Origin: Maribellus maritimus
Lineage (GTDB): Bacteria; Bacteroidota; Bacteroidia; Bacteroidales; Prolixibacteraceae
Length of the DNA: 36,357 nt
Direction: 5' to 3'
NCBI RefSeq assembly: GCF_022267315.1
Contig: NZ_JAIKLE010000051.1
Span: 1 to 36,357 of the forward strand
Shown here one piece after another: positions 16,536 through 24,942 of the stretch; position 1 is the first letter of the stretch, and the number at the start of each line of letters is the position of its first letter. The notes under the pieces were generated by a model. It had not been told where the DNA came from. It did not search any database and saw only the letters and a program-made list of their open reading frames with translations. A program made the position numbers and the translations under genes.

Positions 16536-16955
16536 ATGGCAGGAAAACTGACCTTCACAATGATTAAGCCAACGGCTTTCAAAAACAATTATGCAGGCCC
16601 GATTTTAAAAATAATTAACGAAGCGGGGTTTGTTCTAAAAGCAATGAAATTAACCCAATTAACGCCATCTCAGGCAGGTGCATTTTATGCAGTACACCAG
16701 GGAAAGCCGTTTTACGAGTCGCTGGTTGAATTTATGAGTTCAGGACCAATCATTGCAGCCGTTCTTGAAAAAGAAAATGCGGTTGAAGATTACCGCGCAT
16801 TAATTGGTGCTACCAATCCAGAGAATGCAGCAGAAGGTACCATCAGAAAATTGTATGCAACGAGTTTGCAACAAAACGCAGTACACGGATCCGACAGCGA
16901 TGAAAATGCAACAATTGAATCCGACTTTTTCTTTTCGAAAACAGAAAGATATTGA
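16536..16955 (+). CDS. ndk: Nucleoside-diphosphate kinase
   Basis: This cytosolic enzyme equilibrates nucleoside tri- and diphosphates through a phospho-histidine. The 139-aa protein has the full family pattern: [10 protein letters not shown] near the start, [18 protein letters not shown], the [18 protein letters not shown] block, and NAVHGSDS with the phosphorylated histidine near residue 117. It ends at a normal length. It is divergent from nrnA with 106 bp between starts and is followed by a terminator hairpin. Confidence 0.97.
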   Translation: MAGKLTFTMIKPTAFKNNYAGPILKIINEAGFVLKAMKLTQLTPSQAGAFYAVHQGKPFYESLVEFMSSGPIIAAVLEKENAVEDYRALIGATNPENAAEGTIRKLYATSLQQNAVHGSDSDENATIESDFFFSKTERY

Positions 16956-16980
16956 TGTTTTAATCTGAAAAAATGAAAGC

Positions 16981-17010
16981 AGGTTGCTCTTTTACGGGCA
17001 ACCTCTTTTA
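16981..17010 (+). terminator. Terminator of ndk
   Basis: AGGTTGC (16981-16987) pairs perfectly with GCAACCT (16998-17004) and is followed by CTTTTA. It may also serve the DUF721 gene, which ends 1 bp inside the hairpin region from the other side. Confidence 0.65.
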
Positions 17011-17298
17011 TCGAAATACTATTTTCTGAACGATCTCCTCTCCCGCCTTTTCATTTATTTTCTGCCGGATTTCCTCACGCATCATTAAAAGCTCGTTTTT
17101 TACCACAGAAGAGCTGATTTTTACATACAACACTTTTCGGGCTATATAAATATTCGTGGTATAGTTTGATATTGTTTTTCCAAGTAGTTCTTCCCAGTAA
17201 TGCAATGCATCAACTTCTTTAAGCTTACGTTCCATTCTCATTTCGCGAATGTACTCCTGCAAAACCTCACTCAACGATTGTGTATTGTTTCTCCTCAT
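17008..17298 (-). CDS. DUF721 (DciA-like) protein
   Basis: A 96-aa protein of the DUF721 family, whose proteobacterial and actinobacterial relatives (DciA) help load the replicative helicase. The match rests on SLSEVLQEYIREMRMERKL and W-ELLG near the N-terminus, then a KH-like fold part IYIARKVLYVKISSSVVKNEL ending EEIVQKIVFR. It overlaps the 3' end of recF by four bases (ATGA), which indicates translational coupling. The recF-DUF721 pairing is common in bacteria and fits a role in DNA replication or repair. Confidence 0.88.
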   Translation of the reverse strand: MRRNNTQSLSEVLQEYIREMRMERKLKEVDALHYWEELLGKTISNYTTNIYIARKVLYVKISSSVVKNELLMMREEIRQKINEKAGEEIVQKIVFR

Positions 17299-18401
17299 CT
17301 TAAATCTTTTACAGTTCCCGATTCTACATGAAAAATACGAAAATCAGTTTCCATTTTCCGGATTATACCATCCAGATGCTCACGGTTGGTGTCGGTTATA
17401 AAAATCTGACCAAATTGCTCTCCTGTAACAACCTTAATAATTTGCTCCACACGATTTTGATCCAGTTTATCAAAAATATCATCAAGCAATAAAATGGGAT
17501 TCAGTTCTGAAATTTGTTTGATAAAATTAAATTGAGCCAGTTTTAATGCTACCAGATATGTTTTGTTTTGCCCTTGTGAGCCGAGTTTTTTAATCGGATG
17601 GTCACCAATTTTTAATTCCAGGTCATCTTTATGTATCCCAACAGTTGTGTGTTGAACCATCCGGTCTTTGGGAGTCGAATCTTTTAACAAATCCTCAAAA
17701 TTATTGTCATAAAAGTCCGACTGATGTATAAGTCCCACCTCTTCATTTCCTTGCGAAATAAAAGTGTAATATTCCTGAAAAACAGGGATGAGTTTTTCCA
17801 CAAATTTTTTTCGTTCTTCATGAATACGAGTTCCGTATTCAACCAATTGACCATCCCATATTCCCAATAGTTCAGCATCAAAATACTTATCCGACACAAA
17901 TTGTTTTAGCAGATTGTTCCTTTGTTGCAACGCCCTGTTATACTTTAGAAGATCGTCGAGGTAGTTTTGGTTGTATTGCGAAATTACGCCATCCATAAAT
18001 TTTCGGCGCTCGTCACTACCTCCCAAAATCAAATTTACATCCGAAGGTGTTATCATTACCAAAGGCAACAAGCCAATATGTTCAGCCAGTTTCTTATAAA
18101 CTTTTGAATTTCGCTTAAATTGTTTTTTCTGGCCTTTTTGGAGGCCACATGAAATAATTTCGTTTGAATCGCGGCGAATATAATTCCCTTGCAACATAAA
18201 ATAGTTCTCTGCGTGGTTGATATTCAGGCTGTCAATTGAATTAAAAAAACTTTTACAAAAAGAAAGATAATATACAGCATCGAGCATATTGGTTTTTCCC
18301 GCCCCGTTGTTTCCAATAAAACAATTTAATCTGGGAGAAAACCGTACTTTGTTTTCTTTTATATTTTTAAAATTTACTATTGAAATTTCCTCAATATACA
18401 T
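17295..18401 (-). CDS. recF: DNA replication and repair protein RecF
   Basis: RecF is an SMC-like ATPase that helps load RecA at gaps. The 368-aa protein has the N-terminal IEEISIVNFKNIKE, Walker A FIGNNGAGKTNMLDAVYYLS, the R-FMDGVISQ block near 120, the ABC signature-like region KKLGSQGQNKTYLVALKLAQ, and Walker B LLLDDIFDKLDQNR followed by GQIFITDT. I chose ATG 18401: the longer reading (18437) adds 12 residues with no homology and would begin upstream of the -7 box at 18425-18432. The gene leads an operon with the DUF721 gene. Confidence 0.95.
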   Translation of the reverse strand: MYIEEISIVNFKNIKENKVRFSPRLNCFIGNNGAGKTNMLDAVYYLSFCKSFFNSIDSLNINHAENYFMLQGNYIRRDSNEIISCGLQKGQKKQFKRNSKVYKKLAEHIGLLPLVMITPSDVNLILGGSDERRKFMDGVISQYNQNYLDDLLKYNRALQQRNNLLKQFVSDKYFDAELLGIWDGQLVEYGTRIHEERKKFVEKLIPVFQEYYTFISQGNEEVGLIHQSDFYDNNFEDLLKDSTPKDRMVQHTTVGIHKDDLELKIGDHPIKKLGSQGQNKTYLVALKLAQFNFIKQISELNPILLLDDIFDKLDQNRVEQIIKVVTGEQFGQIFITDTNREHLDGIIRKMETDFRIFHVESGTVKDLR

Positions 18402-18424
18402 AGAGAATAATTTTATCTGTTTTA

Positions 18425-18432
18425 CAAAACTA
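18425..18432 (-). promoter_or_regulatory. Probable -7 box of recF
   Basis: The minus strand reads TAGTTTTG (TAnnTTTG). It lies between the two candidate recF starts and supports ATG 18401. Confidence 0.5.
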
Positions 18433-18525
18433 ATCAAAATGAATGGATGAAGTCATTCTCCGAAAAAAATGTATTACAAACAAGTTTATGTTGATTAATA
18501 TTCAAAATAATAGCGGCATAATTTA

Positions 18526-18553
18526 TTGAGTTGTGAAAAAAAAACTATTTTTG
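18526..18553 (+). promoter_or_regulatory. Promoter of the TPR protein gene
   Basis: TTG (18526-18528), 17 nt, then TATTTTTG (18546-18553). The -7 box fits TAnnTTTG exactly; the spacing is at the short end of the accepted range. It lies 25 nt before ATG 18579. Confidence 0.55.
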
Positions 18554-18578
18554 CCACACAATTTTGAAAACGAAAAAA

Positions 18579-19265
18579 ATGGCAAAGAAAAAAACTCCGC
18601 AAGTTGATAATTTACAAGAACTTGAAAGCGCTTTAACCAGAACGGAGCAATTTATTGAGGATAATCAGAAAATAATAACCTATGTAGTTGGAGCAATAAT
18701 TCTAGTTGTTGCAGGTTATTTGGGGTTTAATAAATTTTATATGCAGCCAAAAGAAGATGAAGCCAGATCGCAAATGTTTATGGCCATCGACTATTTTGAA
18801 AAAGATTCGTTTAACCTGGCAATTAATGGCGACGGAAACTATTTGGGTTTTCTGGACATTATAGATGACTATGGAATGACCAAAGCAGCCAATCGCGCCA
18901 GTTATTACACCGGGATTTCATATTTGCATTTGGGACAGTACGAAGACGCACTGGATTTCCTGAATGATTTCAAAACAAAAGACATGTTGCTTGAGCCGGT
19001 TGCAGAAGGTGCAAAAGGAGATGCGTTCCTTGAACTCGGCGAAATGGATAATGCATTGAAACAGTATAAAAAAGCCATCTCTCTTTCTGATAATGAATTA
19101 ACAACACCGGTTTACATGATGAAAGCTGCAAAATTACTGGAGTCGATGGATGAGCTGGAGGATGCACTTTCAATGTATGAAGATATTAAAGAAAAATATC
19201 CGCAATCAACAGAAGGTACCAACGTTGACAGATATATCGCGAGGGTCAAAATTAAATTAAGCTAA
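18579..19265 (+). CDS. Membrane-anchored TPR protein (YfgM-like)
   Basis: A 228-aa protein with a short basic cytosolic N-terminus (MAKKKTPQ), a helix with [15 protein letters not shown], one membrane segment ([19 protein letters not shown]) and an outside region of tetratricopeptide repeats. The repeats are visible as [41 protein letters not shown] and [20 protein letters not shown]. The layout matches the YfgM/ancillary SecYEG-type TPR proteins found in most Bacteroidota, which are thought to hold exported proteins at the membrane; that role is inferred. ATG 18579 was preferred to the TTG 15 bp upstream because it gives the usual MAKKK start. It is followed by a strong terminator. Confidence 0.85.
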   Translation: MAKKKTPQVDNLQELESALTRTEQFIEDNQKIITYVVGAIILVVAGYLGFNKFYMQPKEDEARSQMFMAIDYFEKDSFNLAINGDGNYLGFLDIIDDYGMTKAANRASYYTGISYLHLGQYEDALDFLNDFKTKDMLLEPVAEGAKGDAFLELGEMDNALKQYKKAISLSDNELTTPVYMMKAAKLLESMDELEDALSMYEDIKEKYPQSTEGTNVDRYIARVKIKLS

Positions 19266-19281
19266 ACTATTTTCTATGGAT

Positions 19282-19307
19282 AACCCCTCAGAAAAGAGGG
19301 GTTTTTT
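19282..19307 (+). terminator. Strong terminator between TPR gene and ribH
   Basis: AACCCCTC (19282-19289) pairs perfectly with GAGGGGTT (19296-19303) around a 6-nt loop and runs into six T residues. It ends about 11 nt before the ribH start codon. Confidence 0.88.
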
Positions 19308-19318
19308 ATTTTTATATT

Positions 19319-19804
19319 ATGGCTACAAAAGATCTTTCTCAATACGATGTTAATTCAGTTCCTTCTGCGCAAAATATTCGATTTGGGATTGTTGTTGCAG
19401 AATGGAACCAGAAAATAACTTTTGCACTTGCAGAAGGTGCTATAAGTACATTAAAAAAACACGGGGCGACCGACGAAAATATTTTAGTCAAATATGTCCC
19501 GGGAAGTTTTGAACTTCCATTGGGAGCGCAATATTTTGCAGAGATGGAAAATGTTGATGCCATTATTATATTGGGTTGTGTTATTCAGGGAGAAACGAGA
19601 CATTTCGATTTTATCTGCCAGGGGGTTACACAAGGCACAATCGACCTAAACTTAAAATATAACAAACCATTTATTTTTGGTGTCCTGACTACAGAAAATC
19701 AACAACAGGCACTCGACCGGGCCGGAGGAAAACACGGGAACAAAGGAGATGAAGCAGCGATCACAGCAATTAAAATGGTCGCTTTAAAAACTTCGTTCCA
19801 ATAA
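19319..19804 (+). CDS. ribH: 6,7-dimethyl-8-ribityllumazine synthase
   Basis: RibH makes the lumazine precursor of riboflavin, usually as a hollow icosahedral or pentameric assembly. The 161-aa protein has all core motifs: [44 protein letters not shown] with the conserved histidine, [21 protein letters not shown] and the C-terminal [13 protein letters not shown]. There is no recognisable SD and no FMN riboswitch; the gene starts just after a terminator, so it depends on readthrough or on a promoter inside the upstream gene. Confidence 0.97.
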   Translation: MATKDLSQYDVNSVPSAQNIRFGIVVAEWNQKITFALAEGAISTLKKHGATDENILVKYVPGSFELPLGAQYFAEMENVDAIIILGCVIQGETRHFDFICQGVTQGTIDLNLKYNKPFIFGVLTTENQQQALDRAGGKHGNKGDEAAITAIKMVALKTSFQ

Positions 19805-19831
19805 AAAGGGCTTACACATTTGTGCAAACCC
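19802..19831 (-). terminator. Terminator of the DUF4890/Spy-like gene
   Basis: On the minus strand GGGTTTGCACA pairs with TGTGTAAGCCC (two G-U pairs) and is followed by TTTTTA. On the plus strand the same stem has two mismatches, so it works for the minus-strand gene. Confidence 0.65.
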
Positions 19832-19857
19832 AATAACTTTAAAGAGATTATTAAACC

Positions 19858-20235
19858 CTAACGGCCACCGCCGCCACCAAACCTTGACCGTCTTTCTTCA
19901 AGGTATTTTTCATATTTGCTCCACTGTTCATTAGTAAGAATGGCTTTCATCTTTTTGTTTTGTTCTTCCCTTACTGCAGTCATTTTTTCGCGCATTGCCG
20001 ATCTGTCCCCTCCTTGATTCTCCCGAAACATCGCCTGCATTTTTTTACTCGTTTCAAGATTCAGGTCATATACTTTCTTTTCCTGGTCACTGTTCAAACC
20101 AACAGCCTCTTTTATCTGTTCGGTTTGACGTTTTGCCATGTCCTCAGGATTCATATTTCTGGGGCCTTGCGGTTGTGCTATGCAGAGAGTAATCCCAAAA
20201 ACTATGGCAACAAATAAAAAACCTAGCTTTTTCAT
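19858..20235 (-). CDS. Exported Spy/DUF4890-like protein
   Basis: A small periplasmic protein of 125 aa. Residues 1-20 are a signal peptide ending CIAQ. The mature part is charged and helical, with a repeated D-E-KK-Y-LN / N-KMKAILT-EQW-KY pattern seen in Spy/CpxP and in Bacteroidota DUF4890 proteins: LNSDQEKKVYDLNLETSKKM and KMKAILTNEQWSKYEKYL. The C-terminus is RFGGGGGR. Spy-type proteins chaperone envelope proteins or sense envelope stress; for this one the role is inferred. Confidence 0.78.
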   Translation of the reverse strand: MKKLGFLFVAIVFGITLCIAQPQGPRNMNPEDMAKRQTEQIKEAVGLNSDQEKKVYDLNLETSKKMQAMFRENQGGDRSAMREKMTAVREEQNKKMKAILTNEQWSKYEKYLEERRSRFGGGGGR

Positions 20236-20338
20236 TGGCTCAATTATTTATGTTATTATAATTTTTAACAGTAATGAGACCAATAAAAAGACCAAAGGTT
20301 TAATATTTTAATGATTTTTCCCTGAAAGACAGACTGCC

Positions 20339-20983
20339 TTACAGCCTGATATTCATATTCATTCCAATAATATCAGTAGTATTCCAGTAATCGAAAGATT
20401 TTATTTTTTCCAGTGAATAATAAACCTTCATTTCAAAATGCCTCCAGTTTATCGTGTTTATTCCGGCATATACACGAGCCAGATGTGTTTTTTCACTGTT
20501 CATTTTAATAAAAGACTCTTCAGATGTAAAAAAATTCAGACCCCATTTAAAAACAGGAGGAAAACTAATATTTAATTTTTGCCGGAATCTTAGATGTTCG
20601 TTGGCTTCTTTAAACCATCGATACTCAAATCTTCCGGACAAACTAAAATCGAAATTCTTTATATCTTTTGAAAGCTCGGTCAAAAGCATCGTACGTCTTT
20701 CCTCAAGCCAACTATTATTCTTTCGGACATAGTTCATACGAAAACCACCGGCATATTCAAACCAGTTATTGCATTTACGAGTCAGCCATAAATCTCCAAA
20801 TTTCACATCCACGCTGTTGGTTTGTGTTGTATAATGAATCTTTTCGACCACCTCAAGAGAAGTTTTCGGACTTAAAGAAACGGAGACTTTATTGTAGTTC
20901 CACAACTGTGTTTTTCTTTCTTCCTGAGAAAAAGAAGAAACCGAAAGAAAAACAGCGACAAACACAAAAAAATACTTTGACAT
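20339..20983 (-). CDS. DUF2490 outer-membrane beta-barrel protein
   Basis: A 214-aa protein with a signal peptide (ending SSFSQ) and alternating hydrophobic/polar strands typical of a small outer-membrane beta-barrel: QLWNYNKVSVSLSPK, WFEYAGGFRMNYV, LSGRFEYRWF, HLRFRQKLNISF, RVYAGINTINW and the terminal MNMNIRL. W-E-R and RFRxR signatures match the DUF2490 family, frequent in Bacteroidota; its molecular role is unknown. Confidence 0.8.
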   Translation of the reverse strand: MSKYFFVFVAVFLSVSSFSQEERKTQLWNYNKVSVSLSPKTSLEVVEKIHYTTQTNSVDVKFGDLWLTRKCNNWFEYAGGFRMNYVRKNNSWLEERRTMLLTELSKDIKNFDFSLSGRFEYRWFKEANEHLRFRQKLNISFPPVFKWGLNFFTSEESFIKMNSEKTHLARVYAGINTINWRHFEMKVYYSLEKIKSFDYWNTTDIIGMNMNIRL

Positions 20984-21030
20984 AACGGCTGGTCTGCTTT
21001 TAGATTTTTAAAACTTTTAACTACGCTATA

Positions 21031-21070
21031 AAAGCAAAAACCCGAATTCGTTGGTTACGAACCGGGTTTC
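21031..21070 (-). terminator. Terminator of the thrS-infC-rpmI-rplT operon
   Basis: AAACCCG (21038-21044) pairs with CGGGTTT (21063-21069), with a further inner stem TTCGT/ACGAA. On the minus strand it is followed by T-rich DNA and lies about 35 nt after the rplT stop. Confidence 0.75.
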
Positions 21071-21104
21071 TTTTATATTTCACCTTAAATAATATAGCTG
21101 CTTA

Positions 21105-21449
21105 TTATTTTACCTTTTCAACGATTGCTTTGAATGCTTCAGGTTGGTTCATGGCCAAATCAGCGAGAACTTTCCTGTTTATTTCAATATCATTCTTTTT
21201 TAACAATCCCATGAATTGTGAATACGACATTCCTTCAAGGCGCGCGGCAGCGTTAATTCGCTGAATCCACAATGCACGGAATGTTCTTTTTTTGGCTTTC
21301 CTGTCACGGTAAGCAAACTGCTGGCCTTTTTCCCAAGTATTCTTGGCAACCGTCCAGACATTTTTACGGGAGCCGAAATAACCTTTTGTTTTTTTCAATA
21401 ATTTCTTTCTCCGGGCCCGTGATGCTACATGATTTACACTTCTTGGCAT
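21105..21449 (-). CDS. rplT: 50S ribosomal protein L20
   Basis: L20 binds 23S rRNA early in large-subunit assembly. The 114-aa protein starts [16 protein letters not shown], the fixed beginning of the family, and continues with [29 protein letters not shown] and [19 protein letters not shown]. The longer reading from 21485 adds a run without homology, so ATG 21449 was chosen. It is the last gene of the thrS operon; L20 often represses this operon in other bacteria. Confidence 0.97.
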   Translation of the reverse strand: MPRSVNHVASRARRKKLLKKTKGYFGSRKNVWTVAKNTWEKGQQFAYRDRKAKKRTFRALWIQRINAAARLEGMSYSQFMGLLKKNDIEINRKVLADLAMNQPEAFKAIVEKVK

Positions 21450-21574
21450 ACTTTTACTTTTTTTGATAATCGGCGTCCTCCGCAACTTACGAAGATACTT
21501 TAAAGCTCAATCATCTGGTTAATTACTTTGTTTACCTTTCTCTTTTAAAAGGTTTTTATCCGCCGGTTGACGGA

Positions 21575-21772
21575 TTATTTCATGTTCAACAAAAGCTTAA
21601 CGTTACTCTCATTGGTCTTGTCAATGGTAGTCCAATAAGTCAGATTACGTTTACGTTTTGTACTTTTTTTAGTCAAAATGTGGCTTTTGTAGGCATGTTT
21701 CCTTTTAATTTTTCCACTTCCGGTAAGTCTAAAACGTTTTTTAGCTCCGGAATTTGTCTTCATTTTTGGCAT
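21575..21772 (-). CDS. rpmI: 50S ribosomal protein L35
   Basis: A 65-aa basic protein, [23 protein letters not shown] at its start followed by [21 protein letters not shown], identical in layout to L35 across bacteria. It lies 34 bp after infC and 125 bp before the rplT start, the universal infC-rpmI-rplT order. Confidence 0.97.
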   Translation of the reverse strand: MPKMKTNSGAKKRFRLTGSGKIKRKHAYKSHILTKKSTKRKRNLTYWTTIDKTNESNVKLLLNMK

Positions 21773-21806
21773 AATCCTACGAATTAAATTTTTTCAAAGA
21801 ACTATA

Positions 21807-22370
21807 TTATTTCTTTTTCGGTGAAATATACATTGTCATTCGTTTCCCTTCCAGCTTAGGCATTTGTTCAACCGTTCCCAGTTCTTCCAAAGCTGTGGCC
21901 AGTTTCAGCAAAAGAATTTCGCCTTGCTCTTTAAACAGAATCGATCTTCCTTTAAAAAACACAAAAGCCTTTACTTTTGCTCCGTCTTTCAGGAATTTCT
22001 CGGCATGTTTCAACTTAAAATTAAAATCATGCTCGTCGGTTTGTGGTCCGAAACGAATTTCTTTTACGACCACCTTTACCGCTTTGGCTTTCATCTCCTT
22101 CTGTTTCTTCTTTTGCTGATAAAGAAACTTTGAATAATCAATTATTTTACAGACGGGAGGATCGGCTTTAGGTGAGATTTCCACTAAATCCAGCTCCATT
22201 TCGTCTGCAATACGTAATGCCTCTCGCAAAGGATAAATTCCTGGATTTTCAATGTTATCCCCTACCAGCCTTACTTGAGGCACCCTGATTTTATGGTTAA
22301 TACGGTGTTCCGGTTCCTGTTCTCTTCGTGGCTGGTAATTCCTTCTTGGACCTCTTCTTTTAATAGCTAT
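21807..22370 (-). CDS. infC: Translation initiation factor IF-3 with probable ATA start
   Basis: IF-3 keeps 30S subunits free and checks the start codon and initiator tRNA. The reading frame has the N-terminal domain [18 protein letters not shown], then [39 protein letters not shown], a basic linker, and the C-terminal [18 protein letters not shown] to [10 protein letters not shown]. Homology extends beyond GTG 22283 (29 codons upstream), through [18 protein letters not shown]. The only start that fits the common A-I-K-R-R beginning is ATA at 22370, placed 8 nt after AGGAGG. ATT 22364 is the alternative. This gives 187 aa, a normal length. Rare start codons let IF-3 repress its own synthesis. 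Confidence 0.9.
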   Translation of the reverse strand: MAIKRRGPRRNYQPRREQEPEHRINHKIRVPQVRLVGDNIENPGIYPLREALRIADEMELDLVEISPKADPPVCKIIDYSKFLYQQKKKQKEMKAKAVKVVVKEIRFGPQTDEHDFNFKLKHAEKFLKDGAKVKAFVFFKGRSILFKEQGEILLLKLATALEELGTVEQMPKLEGKRMTMYISPKKK

Positions 22371-22384
22371 TTTAAATTCCTCCT
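22371..22384 (-). promoter_or_regulatory. Strong Shine-Dalgarno of infC
   Basis: The minus strand carries a full AGGAGG (22384-22379), then 8 nt, then the ATA start codon. Most other genes here have no SD, so its presence before a non-standard start is meaningful. It sits just after the thrS stop codon. Confidence 0.75.
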
Positions 22385-22388
22385 ATTA

Positions 22389-24338
22389 TTAGTTATACAA
22401 TCCTGATAATTGATCTCTTACTTCTTTTACTATAAAATCAGCGAATTCGCTGTTTTTCATTGTACCCTTGTCTCCTTCTCCCTGGCGACGCACAGAAACG
22501 GTTTCTGTTTCTGCCTCTTTTTCACCCACAATAAGAAGATAAGGTATCCTTTTCAATTCGTTGTCGCGTATCTTCCTACCAATCTTTTCATTACGGTCGT
22601 CAACGACGGTGCGAATATCGGAAATATTTAGAAAATTTGAAACTTTTTTTGCATAATCATTATACTTTTCACTAATTGGCAAAACGACAGCCTGCTCAGG
22701 CGTTAGCCATAACGGGAACTTCCCGGCGGTGTGCTCGATTAACACAGCAACAAAACGTTCCATTGAGCCGAAAGGAGCTCTGTGTATCATAACGGGACGA
22801 TGGCGGTTGTCATCGGCACCAATATATTCCAGCTGAAAACGTTCCGGAAGATTATAATCTACCTGAATTGTTCCCAATTGCCAACTTCTGCCAAGCGCAT
22901 CTTTAATCATAAAATCGAGTTTCGGACCATAAAAGGCAGCTTCCCCCAACTCGGTAATTGTATTTAATCCTTTTTCTTCACACGCTTCAATTATGGCTTG
23001 TTCCGCTTTATCCCAGTTTTCCTTTGAACCGATATATTTTGCCGGGTTATCCGGATCGCGCAAGGATATCTGGGCAGTGTAGTTTTCAAAATCCAGCGCT
23101 TTAAAAATGATAAAAATAATATCAATCACTTTTTTGAATTCATCTTTTAACTGATCCTGGCGACAAAAAATATGCGCATCGTCCTGGGTAAAACCACGAA
23201 CACGCGTCAATCCATGTAACTCTCCACTCATCTCATACCGATACACTGTACCAAATTCGGCCATACGAATGGGCAAATCTTTGTATGACCTTGGTTTCCA
23301 TTTGTAAATTTCGCAATGGTGCGGGCAATTCATTGGTTTCAACAAATATTCTTCTCCTTCGGCCGGAGTAGAAATCGGTTGAAAGGAATCTTTCCCGTAT
23401 TTCTCATAATGCCCCGAGGTTTTGTACAATTTAACATCGCCAATATGCGGAGTCATCACCTGGTCGTAATCATATTTCTTCTGCACCTTTTTAAGGAAAT
23501 CTTCCAGTTGCATACGAAGCTGCGTTCCTTTGGGCAGCCACAATGGGAGTCCCTGTCCTACCGCTTCTGAAAAACCAAAAAGCTCCATTTCTTTCCCTAC
23601 TTTCCGGTGGTCTCTTTTTTTTGCTTCTTCTACCATTTCGAGGTATTCCTGAAGCATTTTTTGTTTCGGAAAGGTTACACCATACACACGGGTAAGCATT
23701 TTGTTGTGTTCATCGCCACGCCAGTAAGCGCCTGCAATCGATGTCAACTTAATCGCTTTAATATAGCTGGTGTTTGGCAAATGCGGCCCGCGGCACAAAT
23801 CTGTAAAATTCCCCTGGTTATATAAAGTTATTGTACCGTCTTCCAATTCACTAATCAACTCCAGTTTAAGTTCGTCATCTTTCTGCTTAAACATTTCCAG
23901 CGCATCTTCCTTCGAAATTTCGGAACGTACAATATCATTTTTCTGACGGGCAAGATCCAGCATTTTTTGCTCTATCTTTTGCAGCTCTTTTTCTGAAAGC
24001 TGCTTTCCTTCCGGCAAATCAACGTCGTAATAAAAACCAGTGTCAACGGTCGGGCCAATTCCAAATTTAGTTCCCGGGTAGAAAAATTCAATTGCCTCTG
24101 CCATCAAATGGGCCGATGAATGCCAGAATGTTTCCTTACCTTCCCTGTCTTCCCACGTGTAAAGTTTTACGTTAGCATCCTCGCTTATCTCACGAGTTAA
24201 ATCCCAAACCTGCCCGTTTACTGAAACGGACAAAACATCTTTTGCCAAACGTGGTGAAATTGACTTTGCAATTTCATATCCATTCACCGCTTCGGAGAAT
24301 TCCTTCACACTTTTATCAGGAAGAGTAATCTGTATCAT
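22389..24338 (-). CDS. thrS: Threonine--tRNA ligase
   Basis: ThrRS charges tRNA-Thr in the cytosol. The 649-aa protein has the TGS domain (residues 1-60, beginning [14 protein letters not shown]) and the editing domain with [10 protein letters not shown] (HxxxH) and [10 protein letters not shown]. The class II core shows [10 protein letters not shown] (zinc-binding Cys and His), [29 protein letters not shown] and the [13 protein letters not shown] motif 3. The anticodon-binding domain at the C-terminus includes [14 protein letters not shown]. It is the first gene of the thrS-infC-rpmI-rplT operon and has a well-formed promoter. Confidence 0.98.
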   Translation of the reverse strand: MIQITLPDKSVKEFSEAVNGYEIAKSISPRLAKDVLSVSVNGQVWDLTREISEDANVKLYTWEDREGKETFWHSSAHLMAEAIEFFYPGTKFGIGPTVDTGFYYDVDLPEGKQLSEKELQKIEQKMLDLARQKNDIVRSEISKEDALEMFKQKDDELKLELISELEDGTITLYNQGNFTDLCRGPHLPNTSYIKAIKLTSIAGAYWRGDEHNKMLTRVYGVTFPKQKMLQEYLEMVEEAKKRDHRKVGKEMELFGFSEAVGQGLPLWLPKGTQLRMQLEDFLKKVQKKYDYDQVMTPHIGDVKLYKTSGHYEKYGKDSFQPISTPAEGEEYLLKPMNCPHHCEIYKWKPRSYKDLPIRMAEFGTVYRYEMSGELHGLTRVRGFTQDDAHIFCRQDQLKDEFKKVIDIIFIIFKALDFENYTAQISLRDPDNPAKYIGSKENWDKAEQAIIEACEEKGLNTITELGEAAFYGPKLDFMIKDALGRSWQLGTIQVDYNLPERFQLEYIGADDNRHRPVMIHRAPFGSMERFVAVLIEHTAGKFPLWLTPEQAVVLPISEKYNDYAKKVSNFLNISDIRTVVDDRNEKIGRKIRDNELKRIPYLLIVGEKEAETETVSVRRQGEGDKGTMKNSEFADFIVKEVRDQLSGLYN

Positions 24339-24372
24339 TTAAATCCTAATTTTCTTATTCTTTTAAAGGTTG

Positions 24373-24403
24373 CAAAGATATTGATCTTCCTTATTATTAA
24401 CAA
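24373..24403 (-). promoter_or_regulatory. Promoter of the thrS-infC-rpmI-rplT operon
   Basis: On the minus strand TTG, 20 nt, then TATCTTTG, both matching the Bacteroidota consensus. The predicted leader is about 30 nt, too short for a T-box or L20 leader structure, so control is more likely internal. Confidence 0.65.
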
Positions 24404-24595
24404 TACAAATTCTGATTATGTTTGGCAGAATACACATATGATTAACAATTTTAATTTTACACTAATCTATCCATATTCAATATAAATTCGCACATTTGCG
24501 ACTATAAAAATTACAAATTGTTATTTATTTAAATGAATAATTATTTTATTTGCGTTCTGCAAATTCAGTTACTAAAGATTTAACAGTCAGCAAAT

Positions 24596-24904
24596 ATGAA
24601 ATTGACAAATCCGAAGGAATGCATTTCGGCAGAAGAAATCAGAAATCAGATTGATAAAATCGACAAACAAATAATCGAATTGTATGGTGAACGCCATAAA
24701 TATATTGAAGAGATTGTGCGGTTTAAGGATGATGAAGAAGGTATAATTGCACACGACAGAAAAAAACAGGTTATCAGCGATCGGAGAAAATGGGCAGAAG
24801 AAAACGGACTGGATGCCGGCACTTTTGAGAAGATGTACCGGGTTCTGATTGAGAATAATATTAAACGTGAACTGGAGCTTCTTAAAAAGAAAAATCAGGG
24901 ATAA
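24596..24904 (+). CDS. Chorismate mutase, AroQ type
   Basis: A 102-aa all-helical protein of the AroQ class II chorismate mutase family, which turns chorismate to prephenate. It opens ECISAEEIRNQIDKIDKQIIELYGERHKYIEEIVRFK, where the I-x-x-ID-x-(D/Q)-x-I-x-L-x-x-R/E spacing of helix 1 is typical. DRKKQVISDRRKWAEENGLD then holds the conserved R/E near the active site, followed by a final helix ending RELELLKKK. The first catalytic Arg of helix 1 appears as E-R (ELYGER), so activity should be verified. It is 38 bp from the aldolase gene, with which it is probably co-transcribed. Confidence 0.8.
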   Translation: MKLTNPKECISAEEIRNQIDKIDKQIIELYGERHKYIEEIVRFKDDEEGIIAHDRKKQVISDRRKWAEENGLDAGTFEKMYRVLIENNIKRELELLKKKNQG

Positions 24905-24942
24905 TTTAGTCAGCAAATTTTTCAATACGAACATAATATAAA

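Noticed and set aside
18402..18437. Twelve-residue N-terminal extension of RecF
   Set aside because: It has no family homology and would overlap the likely -7 box at 18425-18432.
24404..24595. Possible amino-acid-responsive T-box or leader before thrS
   Set aside because: The thrS promoter lies about 35 nt before its start; no room exists for a T-box in the transcript.
24587..24934. 115-aa minus-strand open frame opposite the chorismate mutase gene
   Set aside because: A shadow of the mutase gene; it is hydrophobic and has no family match.
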